Source of the DNA: JAYELX01 sp964544065
Lineage (GTDB): Bacteria > Chloroflexota > Anaerolineae > Anaerolineales > UBA11858
Length of the DNA: 13,663 nt
Direction of reading: 5' to 3'
Assembly (NCBI GenBank): GCA_964544065.1
Contig: CAZJBA010000083.1
Location: 1 to 13,663, forward strand
Below the pieces are notes generated by a model that was not told the origin of the DNA, ran no database searches, and saw only the letters and a list, made by a program, of their open reading frames with translations. Position numbers and translations under genes: made by a program. This document shows positions 1-8,308 of the stretch, piece by piece (positions within the stretch are counted from its first letter, which is position 1; every line of letters starts with the position of its first letter).

Positions 1-23
1 AGCGCGGCGAGGGTGACATGCCT

Positions 24-66
24 GAACGCTTACTAGCATTTTAGTATACTTGCTTTTTAAGCGTCA
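24..66. repeat. Inverted repeat downstream of the last gene
   Basis: ACGCTTA (26-32) and TAAGCGT (58-64) are exact inverted copies. The stem extends by two more pairs if A25 is bulged. A smaller pair, TACTA (31-35) and TAGTA (42-46), lies inside. Read on the minus strand it follows the end of the gene run and might end transcription, but there is no U-tract and the loop is long, so it is not called a terminator. The rest of positions 1-100 holds a purine-rich AAGGAGG on the minus strand (86-92) and no supported gene. Confidence 0.35.
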
Positions 67-100
67 CTTACTATCTAACCACCACCCTCCTTCATTTCAA

Positions 101-2665
101 TCATTGCCATGGCATACGCCAGCGTCGGATGGCAATATCTAACGGCCATACGATAGCCGCTGCGACTAATAGGTAAGGCCAAAGTGGTAAGACAGTGGTT
201 TCTGCCTCCGGGTTATCGTTCGCCAGCGATAAATCTTCGTCGGTTAGAATTTCTCCGCCGGTGAGACTGGCAATATGCGCTAGGAGTGTATCGCCGGACC
301 CATCATTCAAAAATTCGCGGGAGTAGCCTACCACAAATCCGGCTTCAGCTTCCCGCAAACCTTGATTTGTTTCCTGGGTTACGGAGACGTGGTAAGGGCC
401 GTTCAGCGAGACTGCAACGGTTTGTTGATAATGACCCGGCGAGGTTTCTACCAAGGGCAAGTCCCAGGAAACATCATCGGGAGACACAATGGTGGCCATT
501 GTCTTGGCGAGTGAGATAGGCCGGCCAACATCATCGAGGGATTTGGCCGTGATGGTAGCAATACGGTCGTTCATGTCAACGGATACGCGCATTTGATTCA
601 AAGCCGGATCAGGCAATGTGTGGGCAATGATTTGTGTCCACAGTCTTGGGAAACTACCCCACGATGGCCAACCAGGAGCCCAAATTTTCCCCAGGTCTGA
701 GGTCCAGGCGGTGGAGCGCCCGAGCCCATATTGCCAGGTTGCCAACAATGGATCGCCCTCTCCCGTTCGCAGGATGACCTCCGCCGAGGGTTTAGGGGTG
801 AGGGCGTGGTACCCAACCAGGTCTGGCACGTTTTCAAGGGGGATTCCGGTCAAAACGGGATGATTCAGGCCAACTTCGGGTTGGAAAATGCCCTCGGAAA
901 CCGGAGACTCACTAATGCGAGCCGCTTCCTCCGCCATCAGGACGGGCAGATTATCAACCGATACCACATGATAGAAGCGGCCTTGTCCCCATACCGCCAG
1001 TTGATTCAATAATTCAGCATCAGCATCTTGCCCGAAAGCAATTGTAGAAAGGGTGATGTTACGCTTGCGGGCATCGAGAATCAACGGCTCGTAACTCTGT
1101 GCGGAATACCCAAAATCGTGACCATCGCTAAGCAAGATGGCATACCGGGCGCCCGCTGGCGCGTTCTCCAATGTGTGCAGCCCTTCTTCCAAGGCAAGCA
1201 TGATGTTTGTGCCCAGTTTGGTATTGATCGCTGAAATTTGGGCCTGAACGACAGCCAGGTCGGCGGCTGATCCAACCGGTTGGATGTCTACTGCCCAGTT
1301 TGGTTCATCGCTGAAGGTTAAAACCCCTAGATGATCTTCTGGCGCTAAGGTCTGGCTTGCAAGCACAGCAGCCTCTCTAGCCAAAACTATCTTGTCTTTG
1401 CTGACACTAACCTGGCCAACTACACTTTGTTCCATGCTCGCTGAGTTGTCCAGAATCAAAAGTAAAGTGACATTAGGTTCCTGAGGCTTTGGCGGTGGTT
1501 CCATGCTGACGGGCCGAACTGTCTCCAGTGGCGTACCTTTATCCCCCCCAAGGATATAACTATGCGGCCCGCCCGTGGTGATCAATCCTCGTCCCTCATC
1601 GTGCACAAAAGACTCGATCAGCGCCATCTGTTCCACGCTGAAGTCATTGGCGCCAACGTCGATCAGAAATAGGGCCTGGTATTCTGACATAGCGGATATG
1701 CGCGTTGTTAATTCAGCAGGAGTGATTTGATCTGAGAGAATGCCTGAAGCTTGAAGGTCTTTCCGGAAACGGTCCCAATTTGAATGCGTGCTTACCATCA
1801 ATACGCGCGGTGAGGGGTATATTTGAGCGACTGCGCTGCCGTAGTTGTTCAATAGAAATGTATCCTCAGGGGCGTCTACCTCAAGAGTCAAACCCACAAT
1901 CCCCTCCCGGTCTGCAACTTGCTCGAAGCTGAAGATGTTTGATCCCTGCGTCAATTCCACTTCTCTTTCGGCGATGACCTGGCTTCCTTGCAGCAGTCGC
2001 AACGTGGCCGTGGTTTCCAAGGATGACACGATTTCTGTTTCAGCATCGAAGGCCTGTCCAAGGTAGAGTACGGGAGGGAGCGTAAACGTATCTACGGCGA
2101 CATCCGCTGTTGGCGTTTGTGGGGGCACAAACCAGACATCGATGGGTATCTGCAACGAGGCAAGCGACTTGGCAGCATTCACGGCCTGGCCGGTCGTTTC
2201 CTGCCCATCGGAAAGCAGAACGATGCGTCCATCTCCCGAACCAATGATATCCCCGGCTAATCTCAGAGCTGAGGCGATATCCGTTGCGTTCTCATCAAAG
2301 CTTTCTATGTCTGAGATAGCCCCGGGTTCCTCGACCGGCCAGGGGTCTCTGCCAAAAGCAATCAATCTTACATTAGGATCACTCCCCAGGAAACTTTGCG
2401 CTGCTGATTGTATCCTGGCCTTGCCTACTTCACCGAGCGAGGCGGATTGATCCGCTAGGATCACAACGCTTTCACGAACGACTTCGAAACTGAGCGCCGG
2501 TTCCGCTGCGGCAGCTACCAGCAAGAAAAACAATATTCCCCGGGCGATGATCGCCAGCCAGGATCGGGAGGAACGGCGGTATGCCAGATAGATTGCCAAA
2601 GCGACAATCCCTGGCCATACCAACAGAAACAGGGGGTGTTTGAACGTCAGCGCCATGCCAGCCAT
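101..2665 (-). CDS. Tandem-VWA membrane protein with split glutamine-amidotransferase-like domain
   Basis: An 854-residue protein. Two N-terminal membrane helices (about 12-28 and 36-53) are separated by a basic loop. VWA domain 1 (65-185) has D72-x-S74-x-S76, Thr128 and Asp153 in LLSDG. A beta-rich linker (190-280) follows, then a class I glutamine-amidotransferase-like segment from 286 (RVLMVS, TTGGPHSYILGG). VWA domain 2 (398-590) is complete, with D406-x-S408-x-S410, Thr486 and Asp514. The amidotransferase-like fold appears to resume at about 598 (NHPVLTGIP; YGLGRSTAWTSD). A beta domain and a C-terminal helix (829-847) with a basic tail end the protein. No GxCxG nucleophile elbow is visible, so no amidotransferase activity is expected. 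The ATG at 2665 has a GGTGG seven bases upstream and overlaps the previous gene by 19 bases. A longer frame begins with TTG at 2713, and ATG 2656 is a further alternative. It is the last gene of the visible run, probably displaying two metal-dependent binding sites outside the cell membrane. Confidence 0.86.
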   Translation of the reverse strand: MAGMALTFKHPLFLLVWPGIVALAIYLAYRRSSRSWLAIIARGILFFLLVAAAAEPALSFEVVRESVVILADQSASLGEVGKARIQSAAQSFLGSDPNVRLIAFGRDPWPVEEPGAISDIESFDENATDIASALRLAGDIIGSGDGRIVLLSDGQETTGQAVNAAKSLASLQIPIDVWFVPPQTPTADVAVDTFTLPPVLYLGQAFDAETEIVSSLETTATLRLLQGSQVIAEREVELTQGSNIFSFEQVADREGIVGLTLEVDAPEDTFLLNNYGSAVAQIYPSPRVLMVSTHSNWDRFRKDLQASGILSDQITPAELTTRISAMSEYQALFLIDVGANDFSVEQMALIESFVHDEGRGLITTGGPHSYILGGDKGTPLETVRPVSMEPPPKPQEPNVTLLLILDNSASMEQSVVGQVSVSKDKIVLAREAAVLASQTLAPEDHLGVLTFSDEPNWAVDIQPVGSAADLAVVQAQISAINTKLGTNIMLALEEGLHTLENAPAGARYAILLSDGHDFGYSAQSYEPLILDARKRNITLSTIAFGQDADAELLNQLAVWGQGRFYHVVSVDNLPVLMAEEAARISESPVSEGIFQPEVGLNHPVLTGIPLENVPDLVGYHALTPKPSAEVILRTGEGDPLLATWQYGLGRSTAWTSDLGKIWAPGWPSWGSFPRLWTQIIAHTLPDPALNQMRVSVDMNDRIATITAKSLDDVGRPISLAKTMATIVSPDDVSWDLPLVETSPGHYQQTVAVSLNGPYHVSVTQETNQGLREAEAGFVVGYSREFLNDGSGDTLLAHIASLTGGEILTDEDLSLANDNPEAETTVLPLWPYLLVAAAIVWPLDIAIRRWRMPWQ

Positions 2666-4527
2666 GTTTCTACCACCGCCAAACCAAGAGAGAGGATCAC
2701 CAAATAACGCCAAGTTTCGATATCCGTCAGGGAGGTGACCTGAGGGTCACCTTCGGCCACGACGATTTCCGGCCTCGGGCGGGGACGCAAATCTGACTCG
2801 ATGCTGGCCCCGACATTGATGGCGAACTTCTGCTCCCAACTCTTGCCAGAAGCATCCAAGCCGCGGGCGGTGTATAGACCGGGGGTTGTTGCCGTATCAT
2901 AGGCCGGTTCGAAGCCGGGTTCCAGCACATGTTCTTCACCCGCAGGGTCGATAATGCGGACATCGTCTTGGTATCGTCCTGGCGAAAACGTGATTGGCGC
3001 ACCCGGGATAATTGGGCTGGCGATATGCTCTGGGACCAGTTGGGTCATACTATTCGCCAGCAGGATCGGAAAGGCAATTTTCTCGGGTAAATTGCTCTGC
3101 GAAATATTGAAGGCCAGACAAACGAGCGCTGTTTTTTCGATTTGTCCGCGAAATATCAGCGGCGTCCCTGTCCCGGTGGAGACGACATCGTTAGCCCACG
3201 CTGGTAATGACACCGGTGTGAAAGTTGGAATATGCAAACTGCGCAGATCAATGCCCTTGACGAATGGGTCCATCGAGGTGGCTTGGATGAAGCTGGTATT
3301 GGCCACGGGTTCTTCAGCTTGGATCAAAGCGCTTCCCGTTGGGGGATCGATAACCAGCACGCTGCTGTTTGGGAATGCCTCGGGAAGATATTCGACGAAG
3401 ACATACAGATCGAAGCCGGAGATGGGGCGGTATTCCTCCGGGGTGATGGTTTGGAGATCGACATGCGAGAAGGCTGCCAACCCCTTGGTCAGGATATCGC
3501 TGCTTGTTGCTTCCTCTTGCGAGGTTGATTCTGGGCCGACGAGCAGCACATCTGCCCCGGCGGCCCGGTCGAGCACGAGGGCGGCGCTGTCATCATCGGG
3601 CAAAGCGTCATCCCCCGTTAAAGTGACCGTCACAATCTCCACGCCAGGGGTAAACGTCCAGGTTCGCTCGAAGGCTTCTCCGCCGGGGATTGTCATTGTC
3701 TGCTCCTCAGCCTTTTCGCCATCGATTGTCAAGACGAGTGATCGCTCGACATCATTGTCTGCATAGTTCACCGCTCTGGCTAAAACCTTCTTGCTGCCTG
3801 AGGGGAGATCGCGTCCGGCCAGCGTAGTGATGGCTACGTTTTGAGTGGTTTCTGTATTTTCAGTTCCTTCGCTTGAATTAAAGACTTCCCACGAGACAGG
3901 GGCCTGTGAAACCCAAGTATCAGCCCCTTCGAGTGTGGGGATGGCGGCGTCACTGAGAAGATAAATCTCGTTTTTCCTGTCCGGATCAATGACTGCGTTT
4001 GCCAATGCTAGCGCGCCCTGCCAATCTGAGCCCACGCCAATTGGCGACGTTTTATGCAAAAGATCGCGCCCCAGCGGCACTTCTTCAAAATTGCCTTGAT
4101 GCAGGATCGTAGATCGCACGCGCATGTCTATCAACGTGAAGCTATCGTGTTCCACAAGCGAGTTCAGCAAATCAATGGCCCGTTGTTGTGCTGCCCCAAA
4201 GCGTGAAGGATGTATATCGGTCGCCTTCATTGAGGAGCTTGCATCTAGCATGATGATCAGATGCCGCGGCGCTCTTCTCTCTATGTCTGAAAGAACCGGT
4301 CGTGACAGCGCCAGAGCCAGCAAGGTTGCTACAATCAGATGAAGGACCAGCAACAAAGAGAATTTGATCGCGCGTAGGCGCGGGCCGTGCACTTCCTTTT
4401 CAATCCATTGCCACAAAATCAAGCTGGATATCGGCGTAACCTTACGACGCTCGCGCAGCATGTGCATCAGCGCGATGATTGGCAACGTGATCAGAAAAAC
4501 GAGCGCAAGAGGCGTGAGTATCGACAT
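2647..4527 (-). CDS. BatA-type membrane protein with VWA domain
   Basis: A 626-residue protein with the BatA/'aerotolerance regulator' N-terminal architecture. A membrane helix at about 4-22 is followed by a short basic cytoplasmic loop (RERRK; HGPRLR) and a second helix at about 56-75 ending in LSRPV. Next is an exported VWA domain (about 88-215) with D95-x-S97-x-S99 and Asp193 in LLSD. The remainder (220-600) is exported beta-rich sequence with no motif I can name. It includes a segment with LVGPES and VFVEYLP that resembles the degenerate amidotransferase-like fold found in this group. The C-terminal helix is at about 606-625. The start lies three bases after the DUF58 stop, with only a weak GAG upstream, so coupling is likely. 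VWA metal sites bind protein partners, and this protein probably presents its site outside the membrane. The Bat name rests on domain layout; the aerotolerance role was proposed in Bacteroides and should not be carried over. Confidence 0.86.
   Translation of the reverse strand: MSILTPLALVFLITLPIIALMHMLRERRKVTPISSLILWQWIEKEVHGPRLRAIKFSLLLVLHLIVATLLALALSRPVLSDIERRAPRHLIIMLDASSSMKATDIHPSRFGAAQQRAIDLLNSLVEHDSFTLIDMRVRSTILHQGNFEEVPLGRDLLHKTSPIGVGSDWQGALALANAVIDPDRKNEIYLLSDAAIPTLEGADTWVSQAPVSWEVFNSSEGTENTETTQNVAITTLAGRDLPSGSKKVLARAVNYADNDVERSLVLTIDGEKAEEQTMTIPGGEAFERTWTFTPGVEIVTVTLTGDDALPDDDSAALVLDRAAGADVLLVGPESTSQEEATSSDILTKGLAAFSHVDLQTITPEEYRPISGFDLYVFVEYLPEAFPNSSVLVIDPPTGSALIQAEEPVANTSFIQATSMDPFVKGIDLRSLHIPTFTPVSLPAWANDVVSTGTGTPLIFRGQIEKTALVCLAFNISQSNLPEKIAFPILLANSMTQLVPEHIASPIIPGAPITFSPGRYQDDVRIIDPAGEEHVLEPGFEPAYDTATTPGLYTARGLDASGKSWEQKFAINVGASIESDLRPRPRPEIVVAEGDPQVTSLTDIETWRYLVILSLGLAVVETWLAWR
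2673..2677 (-). promoter_or_regulatory. Ribosome binding site deciding the start of the tandem-VWA gene
   Basis: GGTGG on the minus strand, one mismatch from GGAGG, seven bases before the ATG at 2665. It favours this ATG over the TTG at 2713 and the ATG at 2656, neither of which has a comparable site. Confidence 0.5.
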
Positions 4528-4530
4528 CCT

Positions 4531-5466
4531 TTATCTCGGTTCCAGGTAGCGGCGTTGTTGCAATAATGGGATGATCATACGTTCAAGAGATTGGTCCGTG
4601 GTGAAGCGTGTATAAGCGGCGCCCGCTGAAAAACAGGTATGCTCAAGTTGGTTGCACCAATTCAGAACTTGGTTCGTGTACCTGGTAAGCGTTTTTGCAT
4701 CCACGTCAAACATGGCTTGTTCGCCGGTTTCACTGTCTTCAAAGGCCAGAGTGCCTTTCAGGTTGGGGTTGATCTCGGTGGGAGCGAGCAAGTGCATTAT
4801 CATGACTTGCCAGCGTGGTAACACCAAACCGCTTAACGCTTCTTCCAGGGATTCCTCGGTCAGCAAATCCGATAGTAGGATTAACATGCCACCGCGGGGC
4901 GTCCTTTCAGCGGCCTGGCGTAGTGCTCTCGTCAAGGATGTTATTTCAGAGGGCCTCTGTTGCTCGACAAAGTGGATTAAGTCCGAGAAGCGCATTCGGC
5001 CCTGCATGGGGCCAAGTGTGTTGTCGATGCCGTCTGAAAACGGTGAGACCTTGACGCGATCCCCGTGCGCCAGGGCGATATAGGCCAGCGCAGCCACGAG
5101 GCGCTGCGAGATCAGAAATTTGGTGGGGCTTCCAAAGTTCATCGAAAGGCTACGGTCAAGTAGCAGATGCACGGTCACATCTTGGGGCGCGTTCCCCAGG
5201 CGAACGAGCACATCGTCACTCCGAGCGGCTGCCGACCAATCCACGAAACGCAAATCATCGCCGCGGGTGTAGCTGCGATGCCCGCTGAACTCTGCTGCAG
5301 GTTCGTGGCGCAGACTGCGGTGATTACCAGCGATGCCGCCTTGCAAGAATCGCTCAGCGCGCAGCGCCAAACGTTCCATGCGCCGCATGAACTGATCGCT
5401 GAAAATCTCTTCTATCGGTTCAGGTTGGTCGCTATCGCGACGGCGAAAAATACGTTCGTACCACAT
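4531..5466 (-). CDS. DUF58 domain-containing protein (VWA-like fold)
   Basis: A 311-residue protein of the DUF58 family, which usually sits with MoxR AAA+ ATPases and membrane VWA proteins. The family signature EFSGHRSYTRGDDLRFVDW lies at 59-77. A VWA-type metal site follows: D104-x-S106-x-S108, a Thr at 179 and Asp200 in LLSD. No membrane helix or signal peptide is seen, so it is probably cytoplasmic; some DUF58 proteins carry N-terminal membrane helices and this one does not. The ATG at 5466 overlaps the end of the upstream gene by 35 bases. The next ATG (residue 27) lies before the signature but would remove an acidic N-terminal stretch that looks coded, so the longer form is preferred. 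The Shine-Dalgarno site is weak. Its TAA is three bases before the next start. In other bacteria such proteins are thought to act as adaptors or substrates of MoxR chaperones; no MoxR gene is in this window. Confidence 0.92.
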   Translation of the reverse strand: MWYERIFRRRDSDQPEPIEEIFSDQFMRRMERLALRAERFLQGGIAGNHRSLRHEPAAEFSGHRSYTRGDDLRFVDWSAAARSDDVLVRLGNAPQDVTVHLLLDRSLSMNFGSPTKFLISQRLVAALAYIALAHGDRVKVSPFSDGIDNTLGPMQGRMRFSDLIHFVEQQRPSEITSLTRALRQAAERTPRGGMLILLSDLLTEESLEEALSGLVLPRWQVMIMHLLAPTEINPNLKGTLAFEDSETGEQAMFDVDAKTLTRYTNQVLNWCNQLEHTCFSAGAAYTRFTTDQSLERMIIPLLQQRRYLEPR

Positions 5467-8308
5467 CGGTTAACTCATTTGGATACGTGAGTAAATCTTG
5501 TCCTGTCCGCTCTACTTGTTCTTGTTGGCTGGATACCGGCACAAAGCCCGATGGACTGGAGAAAGATACCGAGGGCGGCCCACTGGCGGTTTCCGCATCG
5601 GACTCGCCTTCCCCCTCGCCGGCGTCCAATTCAACCGGGATTGTCTCTGTGTTGAGCGATGCCGGGTCGATCGTCTCGGCAGTGCTTTCTGTTTCTTCCA
5701 TTTTGGAATCTGGGCCAAGCCCAGCGCCACTACCGCTACCACCTGTGCCCTCTCCGCTCTGGCCACTGCTGCTCTCTCCACTTTGGCCACTACCCGGCAT
5801 TTGAGCAGCTTCTTCTCCTGAAGATGGGCCAGCGCTGGCGCCCTGCTTCGAAGGTGTGGCGGTGCTGCTCTCCTGCCCCGGAGGTGCACCGGTGCTGGTG
5901 TCCAACGATGCCATTTCTGCTGCTAAATCTTCCATCGCCCGGGCTGTCAGACCAGGGGTTTCTCCTTCCAAGGCGCGCCCGGTTTTGTCCAGTTCTCTGG
6001 CTAAATCTGGCTCTTGTTCCTGGATCAATTCCGCCGAAGCCTTCAGTGCATCTGCAATGGCTTGGATATCTTGCTGGGCTACGGCATCGACATGCGATTC
6101 CAGACCCTGCGCTAAGTCCGGGTCGACAGCAGATAGCGCGTCAGCGGCTTGTTGGAGTGTCTCTGCCGCGGCTTCGTAATCATTGGCAGCGACATGCTCG
6201 GCCATTTGCTCGATCACGCTGGAATAGAGCGGCGAGATCTCAGATAATTTCTCTGCCCCTTCGTGTAATGCCTGCGCTGCTGTGCCGGTACCATCGAGGA
6301 CGCTGGCGGTGCGTTCGAGTTGCTTGGCCAAATCAGGTGCAAACTCTTGCATTTGCTGAGCGGCCTGTCGCATGGTCTCGGCCATATCATCCAAGGTGGC
6401 ATCCGAAAGGGTATCGCTTTGATCCGCAAGCCGGCGTAGCGCCTCCGCAGCGGCATGGGGATCACCATGTTCTAACGCCTGGGCTATGTCGGCCGCAACA
6501 GCGTCATCTCCCAATGCCTCTGCCAGAATTTCCATGGCTTTCTGGGCGGCGTTTGGTGGCAGTTGATCCTGGATTGATTCGGTTGGATCTTCCTCTGTCG
6601 CCCAGGTATATGGATGAGCGAGGCGAGGGTTACCGGCAGCGTTTATCAGGAATTCATTTCCTGCCGGAGGCAAAGGTTTTGGGGCGCTTGTCAGGTTCGC
6701 CGCCCATGCCGTTGCGCCATAGAGCACGCCGCCGATGATCGCCAGGAAGGCTATCAACGCTTGTACTTCAAGCCATGGCACTCGTGGCCAACGTTTGATT
6801 TCATCGCCAACTCGATCCAATCGAACGCTGGCCTGAGACAGAGTCACCTCTTCCAGGTAGGAAAGTTCCCTATCGGCGCCCTCGATCTCTAAGGCTGTCG
6901 CAGTCTGGTCGAAGAGCTTGAAGCGCGTATCCAGATTGCGAGCCAGACGATGGGATGGTATCCAACGTATAAAGGCCCAGATTGATCCCACGAACAGTAC
7001 CAACGCAAAACCATAGGGGTTCCACCCCTGCAATTCCGGGAAATAGAAACTGGTGAGCACAAATCCCGCCACATACACGCTGATGGAGACCCACAAGGAT
7101 CGCAGCAACAACCGAATCGTCCGGCGCGTTTTGAGATTTCGAGCGATGCGTTTCAATCTTTTTTGGACGGATTTCCTGGCGTGAATTTGCGGCCTTGCTT
7201 CAACTTGAACTGGGGTAGGTTCTGCCCTTTTGGCGGTGGTTTTCTTTTGTTTTTTTAGTCTCTCTTCTATGATGTATGGAGCAGCAAAGAAGACTAATCC
7301 AACCCCAATCACGACCCCTGCTTGCATGCTGATCGCCTTCGTAATCGGTGATATGATCAATCCCAAGATGTCGAATAAGGATGCGGTGGCTGCCGCCGGT
7401 AGCGATAACCCAAGCGGCATCAAGATGATTTCGAGGCTTATCGGTACGAGTAGACCCAGGCACAGAGCCAGTAAGCCTCCGAAAGTCAATGGGACGCTCC
7501 ACCACCGAAAGCGCGCTGGCCACGTTCGGGCGGTAAAGCCGATCAGGATGATCAGCGCCAAGGGTAACAGCGGGCTCCATTTTGCGCCTCGCTGAATTTG
7601 TTTGAAATGATTGATCCGCGTTGAGATTAACTCAAATTCGGCCATCCCCCGTTCATGATCGCGTTGCGTCGATTTGAGAGACTCGTTCAACTCCGTAGCT
7701 ATCATTTCGACGATGGGATCTCGCAAGAATAGATATTCGCCCGTTGGTTGACAGACCGACAGGTTATCTATTCCCTGACTATTAGAACTATTTGCAAAAG
7801 CCTGGATTTCCTCTCCGGTGCATTCTGGCCATGAGGATACCAATCTCTCTGCAATTTCTACTCTTGTTGGCTGGTCGAGCCTCTGCTGGACGGTTGACAT
7901 ATCGACAGTGATCACAAGTGAACGTTTATCCCCGTTCAACCAAGAGAAAGTGTTATCGATTGCTCTTTCGGTTTGTGCTTGTAGCCAAGAAGATGGTAAT
8001 ACTTTGTCGATGATAAATTGCCAATCATCCTTGCTTAAATAATCCAATGCCTCATTAATGGGTAATTGACTCTCTTCGAGATTTATCAAAGGGACAATCT
8101 GGGGGATAACCTCTATGGTCATGTTGGGCGCTAACTGATCGTAAAGATGATTTTCAACCAAATAACTTTTGAGGTTATCAGGTTGCAGCATGGTTCTCTC
8201 GACATTAAATAGAACGATTGCCGCGATCAAGCTGATTGTCAGCCCGATGGCCAAGATCAGGGTGACAAGTTTCAAGAATAAATCGAACAGCTTCCGCAAG
8301 AATGTCAT
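5432..8308 (-). CDS. Large polytopic membrane protein with exported helical-repeat and Ser/Gly-rich tail (apparent two-module fusion)
   Basis: A 958-residue protein I cannot assign to a characterised family. Module A (1-350): a membrane helix at about 10-34, an exported domain (35-245) beginning FNVERTML, then helices near 246-261, 272-292 and 327-346. A basic cytoplasmic linker follows (351-400, rich in Lys/Arg). Module B: helices at 404-422 and 431-450, a cytoplasmic segment, and a helix at 514-535. An exported tail follows, with Ala-rich helical repeats (585-800) containing PDLA at 658, 730 and 768, then a Ser/Gly/Glu-rich region (806-870) and a short C-terminal segment. Module B resembles large membrane proteins seen beside DUF58/VWA genes; this is recalled resemblance. 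The ATG at 8308 is chosen because it overlaps the previous stop as ATGA and begins right at the first membrane helix. A longer frame from a TTG at 8419 would overlap the upstream gene by over 100 bases. The Shine-Dalgarno match is weak, so translation is probably coupled. It likely forms the membrane core of the module. Confidence 0.8.
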   Translation of the reverse strand: MTFLRKLFDLFLKLVTLILAIGLTISLIAAIVLFNVERTMLQPDNLKSYLVENHLYDQLAPNMTIEVIPQIVPLINLEESQLPINEALDYLSKDDWQFIIDKVLPSSWLQAQTERAIDNTFSWLNGDKRSLVITVDMSTVQQRLDQPTRVEIAERLVSSWPECTGEEIQAFANSSNSQGIDNLSVCQPTGEYLFLRDPIVEMIATELNESLKSTQRDHERGMAEFELISTRINHFKQIQRGAKWSPLLPLALIILIGFTARTWPARFRWWSVPLTFGGLLALCLGLLVPISLEIILMPLGLSLPAAATASLFDILGLIISPITKAISMQAGVVIGVGLVFFAAPYIIEERLKKQKKTTAKRAEPTPVQVEARPQIHARKSVQKRLKRIARNLKTRRTIRLLLRSLWVSISVYVAGFVLTSFYFPELQGWNPYGFALVLFVGSIWAFIRWIPSHRLARNLDTRFKLFDQTATALEIEGADRELSYLEEVTLSQASVRLDRVGDEIKRWPRVPWLEVQALIAFLAIIGGVLYGATAWAANLTSAPKPLPPAGNEFLINAAGNPRLAHPYTWATEEDPTESIQDQLPPNAAQKAMEILAEALGDDAVAADIAQALEHGDPHAAAEALRRLADQSDTLSDATLDDMAETMRQAAQQMQEFAPDLAKQLERTASVLDGTGTAAQALHEGAEKLSEISPLYSSVIEQMAEHVAANDYEAAAETLQQAADALSAVDPDLAQGLESHVDAVAQQDIQAIADALKASAELIQEQEPDLARELDKTGRALEGETPGLTARAMEDLAAEMASLDTSTGAPPGQESSTATPSKQGASAGPSSGEEAAQMPGSGQSGESSSGQSGEGTGGSGSGAGLGPDSKMEETESTAETIDPASLNTETIPVELDAGEGEGESDAETASGPPSVSFSSPSGFVPVSSQQEQVERTGQDLLTYPNELTDVVRTYFSPSR
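5699..5893 (-). other. Ser/Gly/Glu-rich low-complexity linker in the exported tail
   Basis: Residues 806-870 of the 958-residue protein are dominated by Ser, Gly, Gln and Glu, with GQSGE occurring twice (841-845 and 849-853). Sequence of this kind is expected to be disordered and often works as a spacer outside the membrane. Confidence 0.7.
5909..6346 (-). repeat. Protein-level helical repeats, about 35-38 residues, in the 958-residue membrane protein
   Basis: Residues 655-800 contain recurring units of the form (x)P-x-L-x-x-x-L-E, then an Ala-rich helix. The anchor prolines are at 658 (APDLAKQLE), 693 (SPLYSSVIE), 730 (DPDLAQGLE) and 768 (EPDLARELD), that is, spacings of 35, 37 and 38. The DNA is not an exact repeat, so the duplication is old or maintained at protein level. 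Similar Ala-rich helices continue upstream to about residue 585. Confidence 0.6.

Noticed and set aside
24..66. Rho-independent terminator
   Set aside because: The stem is AT-rich with a 25-base loop and no T-run follows it on the minus strand, so only an inverted repeat is reported.
286..390. Active glutamine amidotransferase, from the amidotransferase-like segments of the tandem-VWA protein
   Set aside because: No GxCxG nucleophile elbow is visible in the protein, and the neighbours do not suggest amide transfer. The fold is likely structural.
2666..2713. N-terminal extension of the tandem-VWA protein from a TTG
   Set aside because: The ATG at 2665 has a GGTGG site at good spacing, and the extension lies inside the previous gene.
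2954..3766. 270-codon open frame on the plus strand
   Set aside because: Antisense to the BatA-type gene, rich in Ser/Thr/Val with no motif; a shadow frame.
5659..6738. Long open frame on the plus strand opposite the 958-residue membrane protein
   Set aside because: It lies wholly antisense to a well-supported gene and has a Pro/Arg/Cys/Trp-rich composition without domains. It is the mirror of Ala/Glu-rich helical coding sequence.
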